NCBI GenBank assembly: GCA_900556785.1
Contig: USQK01000021.1
Span: 1-24,813, forward strand
Source: an uncultured Veillonella sp.
GTDB lineage: Bacteria > Bacillota > Negativicutes > Veillonellales > Veillonellaceae
Direction of reading: 5' to 3'
DNA length: 24,813 nucleotides
Part shown: positions 1 to 7,202 of the stretch, piece by piece
How positions within the stretch are numbered: the first letter of the stretch is position 1
Layout: each line of letters opens with the position of its first letter
Notes under the pieces: generated by a model
The model's database searches: none
The model's input: the letters and a program-made list of their open reading frames with translations, nothing else
Told to the model about the DNA's origin: nothing
Program-made: the position numbers and the translations under genes

Positions 1-90
1 TGCATCTTTATTGCTGCCACAACCAGCAGCAACTGCCATTACACCAGCAAGACCAAAAATGGCTGCTTTTTTTAACATGGATTTATTCAT
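1..90 (-). CDS. Lipoprotein, N-terminal part only (runs off the window)
   Basis: Only the first 30 codons are present. They encode a lipoprotein signal peptide: a charged start (MNKSMLKK), a hydrophobic stretch rich in Ala/Gly/Val, and a lipobox-like AVAAG-C with the lipidation Cys at residue 24, followed by GSNKDA. The start ATG at 88-90 has a Shine-Dalgarno (AAGGAAGG) about 8 bases upstream. A dedicated promoter lies at 134-163. In this kind of organism such proteins are often ABC-transporter substrate-binding proteins, but the mature part is missing, so no substrate or family can be named. Confidence 0.85.
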   Translation of the reverse strand, partial: MNKSMLKKAAIFGLAGVMAVAAGCGSNKDA

Positions 91-133
91 GCTACACCCT
101 TCCTTTGAAACATAAAACTTTAAATCTATATCT

Positions 134-163
134 ATATTATTAGAGTTTTTAATTTTTTGTCAA
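134..163 (-). promoter_or_regulatory. Sigma-70-type promoter of the lipoprotein gene
   Basis: On the minus strand a perfect -35 TTGACA (163-158) is followed after 17-18 bases by an AT-rich -10 region (ATAATA or TAATAT, 140-134). It lies between the ABC-F stop and the lipoprotein start, about 45 bases before the ATG. The -35 is convincing; the exact -10 is not certain. Confidence 0.55.
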
Positions 164-199
164 TTAAAATAACTCTATAATAATATATACTATTATAAG

Positions 200-2119
200 T
201 TATTCAGATAGTCGTTCCCATTTTTCATATAATGCATCTAACTCACTTTGTGTTGATTCAATTTGTATGGAAATTTTGGACATTTCATCTAAATCTTGCT
301 GTACTACAGGATTAGCTAATTGAACTTCATACATTTTCATAGTTGCTTCTAATCGAGCAATTTCAGATTCCACCTCAGCTAATTGCTTTTCTATCATATA
401 GGCGTTCGGTTTCTTCTGCGATGCCTCTGTAGATTCTTCTACTGAAAGTATAGGTTCATTAATAGAAGTATGTTTATTATCACTAACACTGTTTTCTAAG
501 TTTTGCTCGTTAGCTATGGCTAACAAATCTTCCTGTTCTTTTAACTTTTCTTTGTAATACGAGTAATTACCGAGATATTCAGTAATTTTCCCATCATCTA
601 GAACAATAGTTTTTGTAGAAACTTGATCCAAAAAATATCTGTCATGAGAAATAATAAAGCAAGTACCTTCAAATTGTTGTAATGCTTCTTCCACAATTTC
701 ACGCGTTGGAATGTCTAAATGGTTTGTCGGTTCGTCTAGGATAAGGAAATTATCTCCTTGAAGGAATAATTTTAACAATGCTAACCGAGCTCTCTCACCA
801 CCGGATAAGTCTCCTACTAGCTTAAATACATCATCCCCTTTAAATAGGAATGAGCCTAATACATTGCGAGCCTTTTCTTCAGTGTAGTTAAAATGGTTCA
901 TAACCTCTTCTACTACCTGCCAAGAATCATGTAATTCCTCATGCTCTTGCGAGAAGTATCCCACTTGTACGCGATTACCGATATCAACGTGACCATTCTC
1001 AGGGAATAATTCACCTACTATAGTTTTTACGAGTGTCGATTTACCAGCCCCGTTAGGTCCAATAAGGGCTACTGATTCTCCACGTCGCACTACGAGTGAT
1101 ATATCATCAATGATAGGATTTTCACCATATCCTACTGATAAATGATCTAGAACAAGAACCTTATCGGCACTCATTGCAGCAGGGGGAAAAGAAAATTGTA
1201 AATGATGTGAAGTTACCGGTGCATCAAGTCGTTCTAAACGATTCAATTGAGACTGACGACCACGAGCCATTTTAGATTTAATACCTGCCCGGTATTTATC
1301 TATATAAGCCTCTGTCTTTTTGATGTACTCCTGTTGTTTCTCATAGGCTACCATATCCGCTTTCAACCGTTCATCTCGCTGTTGAATATAACGACTGTAA
1401 TTACCACGATACGTTGTAGCCTTATGGTTATCCAATTCTACAACGCCAGTGACAATACGGTCTAAGAAATAACGGTCATGGCTGACAATGAGAATCCCGC
1501 CATGATAGGCAGACAAATACCCTTCAAGCCACTCTAACATGTCCATATCTAAATGGTTAGTTGGTTCGTCTAAGAATAAAAAGTCTGGACGCCGTACCAA
1601 TGCTTTAGCTAAATTAATTCGAGTCTTTTGGCCACCAGAAAAAGCGCTTGCTGGTTTATCTAAATCCTCATCAGTAAAGCCAAGACCATAAATAATGCGC
1701 TTAGTCTTTTGCTCGTAATCATAGCCGCCTAACCATTCAAGGCGATTTTGTAAATAATCTAAGCGTTGTAAATCAGATTCACTAGCCTCTTCTGTTTCTA
1801 AGCGTGTAGTAAGTTCTTTAAGTTGTTCTTCCAATGCATGTACATCAGCCCATGCCTTTTCAATCTCAGTAGCTAAACTATCATCACCAAGATTTACATC
1901 TTGTTGTAAGTAGCCAATGCTTGCAACAGGCGACTTAACTACATTACCTTCATCAAGATCTTCATAGCCTAATATGCATTTTAATAAGGTCGATTTCCCA
2001 GCCCCATTAGGACCTACTAAAGCTAGGCGATCACCTTCTTTTATCTCAAAGGACACATTGGAAAATACTTGGCGCACCCCAAATGATTTTCCAAGGCCTA
2101 TCATTCGAATGCGTTCCAT
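200..2119 (-). CDS. ABC-F family ATPase (translation-factor type, soluble)
   Basis: This is a 639-residue protein with two ABC ATPase domains and no membrane segments, the ABC-F architecture. Domain 1 has Walker A GPNGAGKST (36-44), signature SGGQ (161-164) and Walker B FLFLDEPTNHLD (180-191). Domain 2 has a second GPNGAGKST (354-362), LSGGERARLALLKL and FLILDEPTNHLD. The basic linker at about 245-300 (KSKMARGRQSQLNRLERL) is the family's tRNA/ribosome-contacting element, and the last 70 residues are a predicted coiled coil. Family members act on the ribosome (EttA-like factors, or antibiotic target protection such as Vga/Msr). Nothing here shows resistance, and the chromosomal setting favours a housekeeping YdiF/Uup-like role. 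The start ATG has AGGAGG 6 bases upstream. The gene begins 28 bases after the secretin stop and may have its own promoter at 2147-2155. Confidence 0.93.
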   Translation of the reverse strand: MERIRMIGLGKSFGVRQVFSNVSFEIKEGDRLALVGPNGAGKSTLLKCILGYEDLDEGNVVKSPVASIGYLQQDVNLGDDSLATEIEKAWADVHALEEQLKELTTRLETEEASESDLQRLDYLQNRLEWLGGYDYEQKTKRIIYGLGFTDEDLDKPASAFSGGQKTRINLAKALVRRPDFLFLDEPTNHLDMDMLEWLEGYLSAYHGGILIVSHDRYFLDRIVTGVVELDNHKATTYRGNYSRYIQQRDERLKADMVAYEKQQEYIKKTEAYIDKYRAGIKSKMARGRQSQLNRLERLDAPVTSHHLQFSFPPAAMSADKVLVLDHLSVGYGENPIIDDISLVVRRGESVALIGPNGAGKSTLVKTIVGELFPENGHVDIGNRVQVGYFSQEHEELHDSWQVVEEVMNHFNYTEEKARNVLGSFLFKGDDVFKLVGDLSGGERARLALLKLFLQGDNFLILDEPTNHLDIPTREIVEEALQQFEGTCFIISHDRYFLDQVSTKTIVLDDGKITEYLGNYSYYKEKLKEQEDLLAIANEQNLENSVSDNKHTSINEPILSVEESTEASQKKPNAYMIEKQLAEVESEIARLEATMKMYEVQLANPVVQQDLDEMSKISIQIESTQSELDALYEKWERLSE

Positions 2120-2146
2120 TCACAACCTCCTAATCATTTACCCTTT

Positions 2147-2155
2147 ATTATACCA
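2147..2155 (-). promoter_or_regulatory. Extended -10 promoter element ahead of the ABC-F gene
   Basis: The minus strand reads TGGTATAAT, a perfect -10 with the extended TGN motif, about 28 bases before the ABC-F start codon. It overlaps the last codons and stop of the secretin gene. No good -35 is visible at 17 bases, which is acceptable for an extended -10 promoter. It lies inside a 19-base string (2138-2156) repeated exactly at 10473-10491, where it again sits at the end of one gene just ahead of the next. Confidence 0.55.
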
Positions 2156-3413
2156 CAGTTGCCCGTACCAACATCAACATCTCTACAGAATCTTTTGTTT
2201 TTCTGCTATGACGAAATAATTTGCCCAATAACGGAATATCTCCTAATATAGGAATCTTTTGTATTTGGTGCTGATCGCGATTATCCATGAGACCGCCTAT
2301 AACGAGTACCTCTCCTGGTTGTAAACGCACTCTTGTATGTGCTTGCCGCGTACTAATTTTATAAGCTTTCATTTCAGATACCATAATCGGTGTACTTACC
2401 TCGGCATGTATTTTTGCGTCTACACCGCCATCTGCGGTAATAATGGGAGTATAGTTTAACTTAATCCCTACCTCTTCATAGCGGGTAGAACGCTTGCGCT
2501 CTCCATTTACCTCTGACTCTTCTATAACGGGTATACGTTCCCCTATTAATATATGTGCTGTCTCACCATTGAGGGCCATAATGGATGGTTTAGCTATTAG
2601 AACCGCTTTTCCAGAACTTTCCATAAAACTTAGTTCTGGTTTTACAAAAAATTTGTAAGCTTCACCGCCTGGTGTTTTACCAAAGGTAACAGCCCCATAG
2701 GAATTAGTCTTATCTTCTCCATGTCCAGTCAAGCTGAGCCAGGACCATCTAAATCCTTGCTCTTTTGCATAAGATTGTTCCATAGCAATGATGGTTGCTT
2801 CTAATTGTACTTGTTTAGGTTCCTTGTCAACTGCATTGATCAGGGTTTCTACACGCCTCTTTTCTCCGCTCGTTAAATGCATAATTACTTCGTTTTGTTC
2901 TGAAAGCACAGCCATTTTATCATTTTTTACTACTGTTCCCATTATATTTGATAAAGACTCTGCAGGCAGATGTTCAGGAGAAACTACATAGAGCTCTCTA
3001 TTCTCTAGTGCAGTATCCTCAGATTCAATAAGAAGAGTCTTATATTGTTTTGTTACCGTAAAATGATATAACCGCCCTAGCTCTTTAATAATCTCTTCTG
3101 GAGACTCTCCTTTTACACTTGCCGTAATATTGCCCTTTAATGACTCTACTCCAATAACTGATATACCATAACTGCGACAAATGCCTAACACAGTATCCTT
3201 TAAAGAGGCATTGCGTACAGATATTGTAATTGTTTCTTTATCTTTATTAGGTTCTACGCTCTTTACTGAATTATTTGTTGCATTATTTCCTACATTTTTT
3301 ATTACCTTATCTTCTATAGTATTTCCTGTTACAACTAACATTTGTGCTAATAAAAAATATATTAGTGCAACTATTAATATAACTATTTTTATGATCACTC
3401 GATTTTTAGCCAT
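2148..3413 (-). CDS. Compact secretin (GspD/PilQ-like outer-membrane channel)
   Basis: This 421-residue protein resembles secretins, the ring-forming outer-membrane channels of type II secretion, type IV pili and competence systems. Residues 6-27 form a hydrophobic export signal or anchor. Residues about 60-130 look like an N0/STN domain (VRNASLKDTVLGICRSYGI). Residues about 140-200 look like a secretin N-domain, with VQLEATIIAMEQ leading into the C-terminal secretin domain. That domain carries family motifs: GERIPVIEE, YEEVGIKLNYTPII, LQPGEVLVIGGLMDN and KIPILGDIPLLGKLFRH. It is shorter than GspD or PilQ (usually over 600 residues), having fewer N-domains. The start ATG has AGGAGG 9 bases upstream and overlaps the 3' end of the PilP-like gene by 19 bases, so the two are translationally linked. 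No secretion ATPase, pilin or platform gene is in the window. Confidence 0.88.
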   Translation of the reverse strand: MAKNRVIIKIVILIVALIYFLLAQMLVVTGNTIEDKVIKNVGNNATNNSVKSVEPNKDKETITISVRNASLKDTVLGICRSYGISVIGVESLKGNITASVKGESPEEIIKELGRLYHFTVTKQYKTLLIESEDTALENRELYVVSPEHLPAESLSNIMGTVVKNDKMAVLSEQNEVIMHLTSGEKRRVETLINAVDKEPKQVQLEATIIAMEQSYAKEQGFRWSWLSLTGHGEDKTNSYGAVTFGKTPGGEAYKFFVKPELSFMESSGKAVLIAKPSIMALNGETAHILIGERIPVIEESEVNGERKRSTRYEEVGIKLNYTPIITADGGVDAKIHAEVSTPIMVSEMKAYKISTRQAHTRVRLQPGEVLVIGGLMDNRDQHQIQKIPILGDIPLLGKLFRHSRKTKDSVEMLMLVRATVV

Positions 3414-4255
3414 CGCGACGAACCTCCTTCAATGATTTCTACACCACTTGCATTAATATTAGATACAGATATTCCTTGCCAACTACTCCCTACCGTAACC
3501 ATCTGTTCCTCTGAGCCTTTTCGTAAAATAGCTATATTTTGATTTCCTTCAATGATGCCCACCAATTCAATTGGTTGTTCTAAAGTCAACGCGTTAGAAT
3601 TAATACTTGTTCTGGAGTGAACACTTTCATTACTATAGTTATTAATATCATCATGGATCATATTGCTATTCCAATCTTTATTCTTTCTATCCGTTTTTAT
3701 ATTTTTATTCTTAGTACTTCTATGCCGCCGTGAAGTTCTTTTATTACTTATTTTCTTACTATCACTAAGTGATGTTTCATCATTACTAATAGTATCTAAA
3801 TCGTTATCCATATCTTTCATCTCATCACTTTGGCTTAATAAATCGGTACTAGAAATATCCTTAAAGACCTCTCGCCAAGGATGAGACCGTTCTACACTAC
3901 TCACATCATATAGTAAGCGTCCTTTAACAATAGAGTCATCTTTCTCATCATGTACGGCCTTATTATCCACACCAGCTTTATTAGATTTTCCGTTATTGTT
4001 ACCATTTCTTTTTTTATTAGCTCTCTTTGATGACTGCTCTTTTGCATCTACCTGCCTTTGATTATCAATAGCATCCTCTGATTGTGCTGAATTAATATCG
4101 ATATGTTCATCTTTGTGAGGATAAAAAATACCAGCTGCTATCATTGCTAAAGCCAGTATAAAGAATATAAAAATTACAATTCGATAGTGTCGTATAAGAA
4201 AACATTGTCTAACAATCCAGCCTTTGATCTGTTCTATATAGTCTTGTAAGTTCAT
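3395..4255 (-). CDS. PilP/GspC-like inner-membrane partner of the secretin
   Basis: This is a 286-residue bitopic protein. A short cytoplasmic start is followed by one membrane segment at about 24-45 (IVIFIFFILALAMIAAGIF). Next comes a long hydrophilic, low-complexity region (about 50-220) rich in Asn, Ser, Asp and Lys, probably disordered and spanning the periplasm. The last 60 residues (PIELVGIIEGNQNIAILRKG ... VTVGSSWQGISVSNI ... VEI) match the pattern of the PilP/GspC homology region, which contacts the secretin N0 domain in pilus and type II systems. This assignment is from motif pattern and from the 19-base overlap with the secretin gene downstream. The start ATG has a perfect AGGAGGTG Shine-Dalgarno, which can pair with an upstream complement (4261-4287). 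The Asn/Ser/Lys-rich part is unlike neighbouring genes and probably evolves quickly. Confidence 0.7.
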   Translation of the reverse strand: MNLQDYIEQIKGWIVRQCFLIRHYRIVIFIFFILALAMIAAGIFYPHKDEHIDINSAQSEDAIDNQRQVDAKEQSSKRANKKRNGNNNGKSNKAGVDNKAVHDEKDDSIVKGRLLYDVSSVERSHPWREVFKDISSTDLLSQSDEMKDMDNDLDTISNDETSLSDSKKISNKRTSRRHRSTKNKNIKTDRKNKDWNSNMIHDDINNYSNESVHSRTSINSNALTLEQPIELVGIIEGNQNIAILRKGSEEQMVTVGSSWQGISVSNINASGVEIIEGGSSRWLKIE

Positions 4256-4260
4256 AATTC

Positions 4261-4287
4261 ACCTCCTGCAGACTATTTCTAGGAGGT
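4261..4287 (-). promoter_or_regulatory. Hairpin that can mask the Shine-Dalgarno of the PilP-like gene
   Basis: On the minus strand ACCTCCT (4287-4281) and AGGAGGT (4267-4261) are perfect complements separated by 13 bases. AGGAGGT is the ribosome-binding site of the PilP-like gene, 6 bases before its ATG. In the mRNA the two arms would form a 7-bp stem hiding the site. The complementarity is directly visible; a regulatory role is inferred. Confidence 0.5.
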
Positions 4288-4303
4288 CCTTTTAAATTCC
4301 TAC

Positions 4304-4347
4304 AAAAAAATGACTCTACCAGTCACCTAGGTGACTAATAGAGTCAT
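4304..4347 (-). terminator. Strong intrinsic terminator after galE
   Basis: On the minus strand, 38 bases beyond the galE stop, ATGACTCTA (4347-4339) pairs with TAGAGTCAT (4318-4310). Between them lies a 16-base perfect palindrome, AGTCACCTAGGTGACT, giving one long stem with a small 2x2 internal loop. It is followed at once by seven T's. This is a textbook rho-independent terminator for pgi-galE. Confidence 0.9.
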
Positions 4348-4384
4348 TCATTATATTGACAAATCAAACCGATTCGTGCTCATT

Positions 4385-5374
4385 TTATTTACTATTAAAA
4401 CCCTCTGGATGAGATGTATGCCATTTCCAAGCATCCTTAATAACATCAGCTACATTACTAAATTTAGGGTCCCAACCAAGTAAGTTTTTAATCTTTTCAG
4501 AAGAAGCAATCAATGTACCAGGGTCCCCAGCACGACGATCACCATATTGAACAGGAATATCGATGCCTGTAACCTCTTTTGCAGTTTCAATGATTTCTTT
4601 TACGGAGAAGCCATTTCCACTACCAAGATTAAATACTTGGGATTCCCCACCTTTACGCAAATAGTCCATAGCTAATACGTGAGCAGTTGCCAAATCATTA
4701 ACATGAATATAGTCGCGCACACATGTACCATCAGCTGTATCATAGTCAGTGCCAAATACAGTTATATGTTCTCTTTTACCACGAGCCGCATCAAGAACAA
4801 GTGGAATCAAATGAGTCTCTGGATGATGGTCTTCCCCAATCGTACCAGATGGATCGGCACCTGCCGCATTGAAGTAGCGCAATGCAACATAAGTAGAACC
4901 ATAAATAGAACTATAGTCAGATAACATTTCTTCAATCATTAGCTTAGTACGACCATATACATTTGTAGGATGCAATTGAGCATCTTCACGAATTGGCACT
5001 ACCTCTGGTTCGCCATATACAGCAGCCGTACTAGAAAACACAAAATGTTTTACACCCGCAGTACGAGCAGATTCAATAAGGTGATAGGAGCCAACTACAT
5101 TATTTTCATAATAAATAGCTGGATTTACCATTGATTCTCCAACTTGAGAATGGGCAGCGAAATGCATAACCCCAATGATATGATGCTCTTTCATAATATC
5201 TACTAACTTAGGATCTGCAATATCCATATTGTAGAATGTAACCCCTTCAGGAATAGATTCTACATGCCCTCTAGATAAATTATCTACAATAATCGGTGTG
5301 TAACCGGATTGTTCTAGAGCACGTACAGTGTGACTCCCAATATAACCAGCCCCACCTGTTACTAAAATATTCAT
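4385..5374 (-). CDS. galE: UDP-glucose 4-epimerase GalE
   Basis: This 329-residue extended short-chain dehydrogenase interconverts UDP-glucose and UDP-galactose in the cytoplasm with bound NAD. The Rossmann motif TGGAGYIGS is at residues 6-14, and the catalytic set is Ser/Thr at about 115-116 (FSSTAAVYG) with Tyr140 and Lys144 (YGRTK). The GalE-type patterns DNLSRG, RYFNAAGADP, HLIPLVLD, DYDTADGTCVRDYIHV and NLGSGNGFSV are all present, and length is normal. The start ATG has AAGGGGGA 5 bases upstream. The gene starts 9 bases after the pgi stop, so the two form an operon ending at the terminator at 4304-4347. It would supply galactose residues for LPS or surface polysaccharide. Confidence 0.95.
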   Translation of the reverse strand: MNILVTGGAGYIGSHTVRALEQSGYTPIIVDNLSRGHVESIPEGVTFYNMDIADPKLVDIMKEHHIIGVMHFAAHSQVGESMVNPAIYYENNVVGSYHLIESARTAGVKHFVFSSTAAVYGEPEVVPIREDAQLHPTNVYGRTKLMIEEMLSDYSSIYGSTYVALRYFNAAGADPSGTIGEDHHPETHLIPLVLDAARGKREHITVFGTDYDTADGTCVRDYIHVNDLATAHVLAMDYLRKGGESQVFNLGSGNGFSVKEIIETAKEVTGIDIPVQYGDRRAGDPGTLIASSEKIKNLLGWDPKFSNVADVIKDAWKWHTSHPEGFNSK

Positions 5375-5383
5375 AGTTCCCCC

Positions 5384-6820
5384 TTATGAATTATGTGTAT
5401 CCTTTGCACGAGCTAATTTAGGACCGATGAGACGCTTATAAACTTCAACCCCTGGTTGGTCAAAGGCATCAACACCAGCAAAAATAGATTCAAAGTAAAC
5501 TGCCCAACAATGCATAAACATAATTTCCCCTAAATGGAATGAATTTAGTGTTGGTACAGTTATCGTCATATTAAAACGATTATCGCTAGATAAGGCCTCT
5601 CTATTAGCATCTAAAGCAATATTCAAAATATCACAAATACCTACATTTCCAAGTGCTTGTAATCGTTCATATTTACTATGTGTATTAGGCACTACAAGAT
5701 TATGTTTCCAATCCTTAACCTTAATAAATTGAACCACCTTATTAAGACGGCCCTCTTGATGCTCTTGTACTTGAGCATGCATATCCATAGTCCCTACTGC
5801 AGCAACCGGCGTACGACCATATGGTAAGCAAGTATTACTCATCTTCCCTAAAGATTCGGATAATAGTTGTACATACCAATCAGATAAGGAGTGAAGCGCT
5901 TCCCCATAAGGCATAAACACCTCAATAATACGACCGTACCGTTCAGACGCAATATATTTTAGTAAAGCACTTAATAAAGCAGGATTTTTAAAAATATCCT
6001 CTTCTTGACAGGCCGCATCCATTGAAGCTGCACCTGCCAAGAAACCTTCAATATCAAATCCTACGAGAGCAGCTGTAACAAAACCTACTTCAGTAAATAC
6101 AGAGAAACGACCACCTACACCATAAGGAATGCTATAGGTCTTCCAATTATTTTCTATCGCCATGGATCGTAAAATCGTAGGATGTTCATCATCAGATACA
6201 TCTGTAACAGCTATCACTTCGTAATTAATATTACGATCTTGTAAAGCTTTCTCCAAAATCATGAAGTTAGCCATAGGTTCAATGGTAGATCCAGACTTAG
6301 AATTAATAACGAGCATCACCTTATAGTCAGGTCCTTTTTTCTGAGCTTGACACTCTAACGTACGAATTAGCCCTACTAAGTAATCACCATCCACATTAAA
6401 GCCTGCAAAATACATCCTAGGATAGCCGTCGCGTTCCTCTGCACTGTAGTTATTCCAAAATGCTCCACATTGTACATCAAAAATAACTTTGCTTCCCAAA
6501 TAGGAGCCCCCAATACCTAGAGATACAACCGTATCAATATTATGGCGTGCATAGTCACGTAATTCGTAAAGCCGCTCTAACATATCTGGTGTATTGATAC
6601 CATCTTCTGAAATATATGGAAGTTGGTAAAACAACACAGGTTCAGGTAAACCATCTTTAGAAACATGACCTTCTTCAAAGCCTGTAGAACGCAAAATATT
6701 TGTATGACGCCATACATTTTGTATAGCTCGTTCAAAATTATTCACATCGCGTTCTTGTATGCAACTTTCATTATATATATTAGCATAATCTAACTCAAAA
6801 CCTGATTGTAATCGCAACAT
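5384..6820 (-). CDS. pgi: Glucose-6-phosphate isomerase
   Basis: This 478-residue enzyme interconverts glucose-6-phosphate and fructose-6-phosphate in the cytoplasm. Family motifs are the sugar-binding SIS-type segments GIGGSYLGSKVI and INSKSGSTIEPMANF, then VGGRFSVFTEVGFV, the catalytic-Glu segment LLSESLGKMSN, and the C-terminal HLGEIMFMHCWAVYFE ... DQPGVEVYKRL, whose Lys is the family's conserved base. Length fits bacterial PGIs of the roughly 450-residue class. The ATG at 6820-6818 is chosen over the TTG codon just before it, because AAGGAG sits 7 bases from the ATG but only 4 from the TTG. galE follows after 9 bases. In a lactate-using anaerobe such as Veillonella the enzyme would mainly serve gluconeogenesis and polysaccharide synthesis; that is inference. 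Confidence 0.95.
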   Translation of the reverse strand: MLRLQSGFELDYANIYNESCIQERDVNNFERAIQNVWRHTNILRSTGFEEGHVSKDGLPEPVLFYQLPYISEDGINTPDMLERLYELRDYARHNIDTVVSLGIGGSYLGSKVIFDVQCGAFWNNYSAEERDGYPRMYFAGFNVDGDYLVGLIRTLECQAQKKGPDYKVMLVINSKSGSTIEPMANFMILEKALQDRNINYEVIAVTDVSDDEHPTILRSMAIENNWKTYSIPYGVGGRFSVFTEVGFVTAALVGFDIEGFLAGAASMDAACQEEDIFKNPALLSALLKYIASERYGRIIEVFMPYGEALHSLSDWYVQLLSESLGKMSNTCLPYGRTPVAAVGTMDMHAQVQEHQEGRLNKVVQFIKVKDWKHNLVVPNTHSKYERLQALGNVGICDILNIALDANREALSSDNRFNMTITVPTLNSFHLGEIMFMHCWAVYFESIFAGVDAFDQPGVEVYKRLIGPKLARAKDTHNS

Positions 6821-6854
6821 CAAATATCTCCTTCACTGACATTTTATGTACAAT

Positions 6855-6880
6855 ATTCTTTTATTATACCATAAAAGAAT
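6855..6880 (-). promoter_or_regulatory. Extended -10 promoter of pgi inside a perfect 10-bp inverted repeat
   Basis: The minus strand carries TGGTATAAT (6871-6863), an extended -10, 43 bases before the pgi start. The surrounding sequence is a perfect inverted repeat with 10-base arms, ATTCTTTTAT (6855-6864) and ATAAAAGAAT (6871-6880), with a 6-base loop. The palindrome covers the -10, so it could be an operator. As RNA it would be a weak AT-only stem without a T-tract, a poor terminator for the DUF1294 gene 24 bases upstream. Confidence 0.5.
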
Positions 6881-6903
6881 GAATAAAATATTAGTTTATA
6901 CAA

Positions 6904-7182
6904 TCATTTTACCCACAAGCCATAACCGAATCCAACTGCATATACAGACCAAAGTAATGCAAAAGGAATGGCTAATTTAAATTTAAGCTTTAACGTCTTA
7001 TGACGCCATAGGACCATGCCTAATAAAGCACCAACACCCCCAAAGGCAAACGCTAAAAATAATAATGTAAACTCTGAAATCCGATCATATTCATTAATGG
7101 CACATAATTTATCGTATCCGTACATACTAAATACGATAAGATTCCAGACACCTACAGTTACCCAAAATTGTGTATCACTCAT
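6904..7182 (-). CDS. DUF1294 small membrane protein
   Basis: This 92-residue protein has three predicted membrane segments (about 7-22, 38-58 and 70-90). Between the first and second it carries the DUF1294 signature: YGYDK, a RISE motif, GGVGALLGM and RHKTLKLKF. Members are widespread in bacteria, sometimes fused to a cold-shock domain, and have no established function. The start ATG lies 20 bases after the stop of the sugar epimerase gene, so it is probably the last gene of that operon. Nothing in the sequence indicates a specific role. Confidence 0.85.
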   Translation of the reverse strand: MSDTQFWVTVGVWNLIVFSMYGYDKLCAINEYDRISEFTLLFLAFAFGGVGALLGMVLWRHKTLKLKFKLAIPFALLWSVYAVGFGYGLWVK

Positions 7183-7202
7183 ATCCCCAAACCTTATACC
7201 TC

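Noticed and set aside
176..198. AT-only inverted repeat (TATAATA / TATTATA) after the ABC-F gene
   Set aside because: It could be a weak terminator, but there is no GC in the stem and no clear T-tract; chance in such AT-rich sequence is likely.
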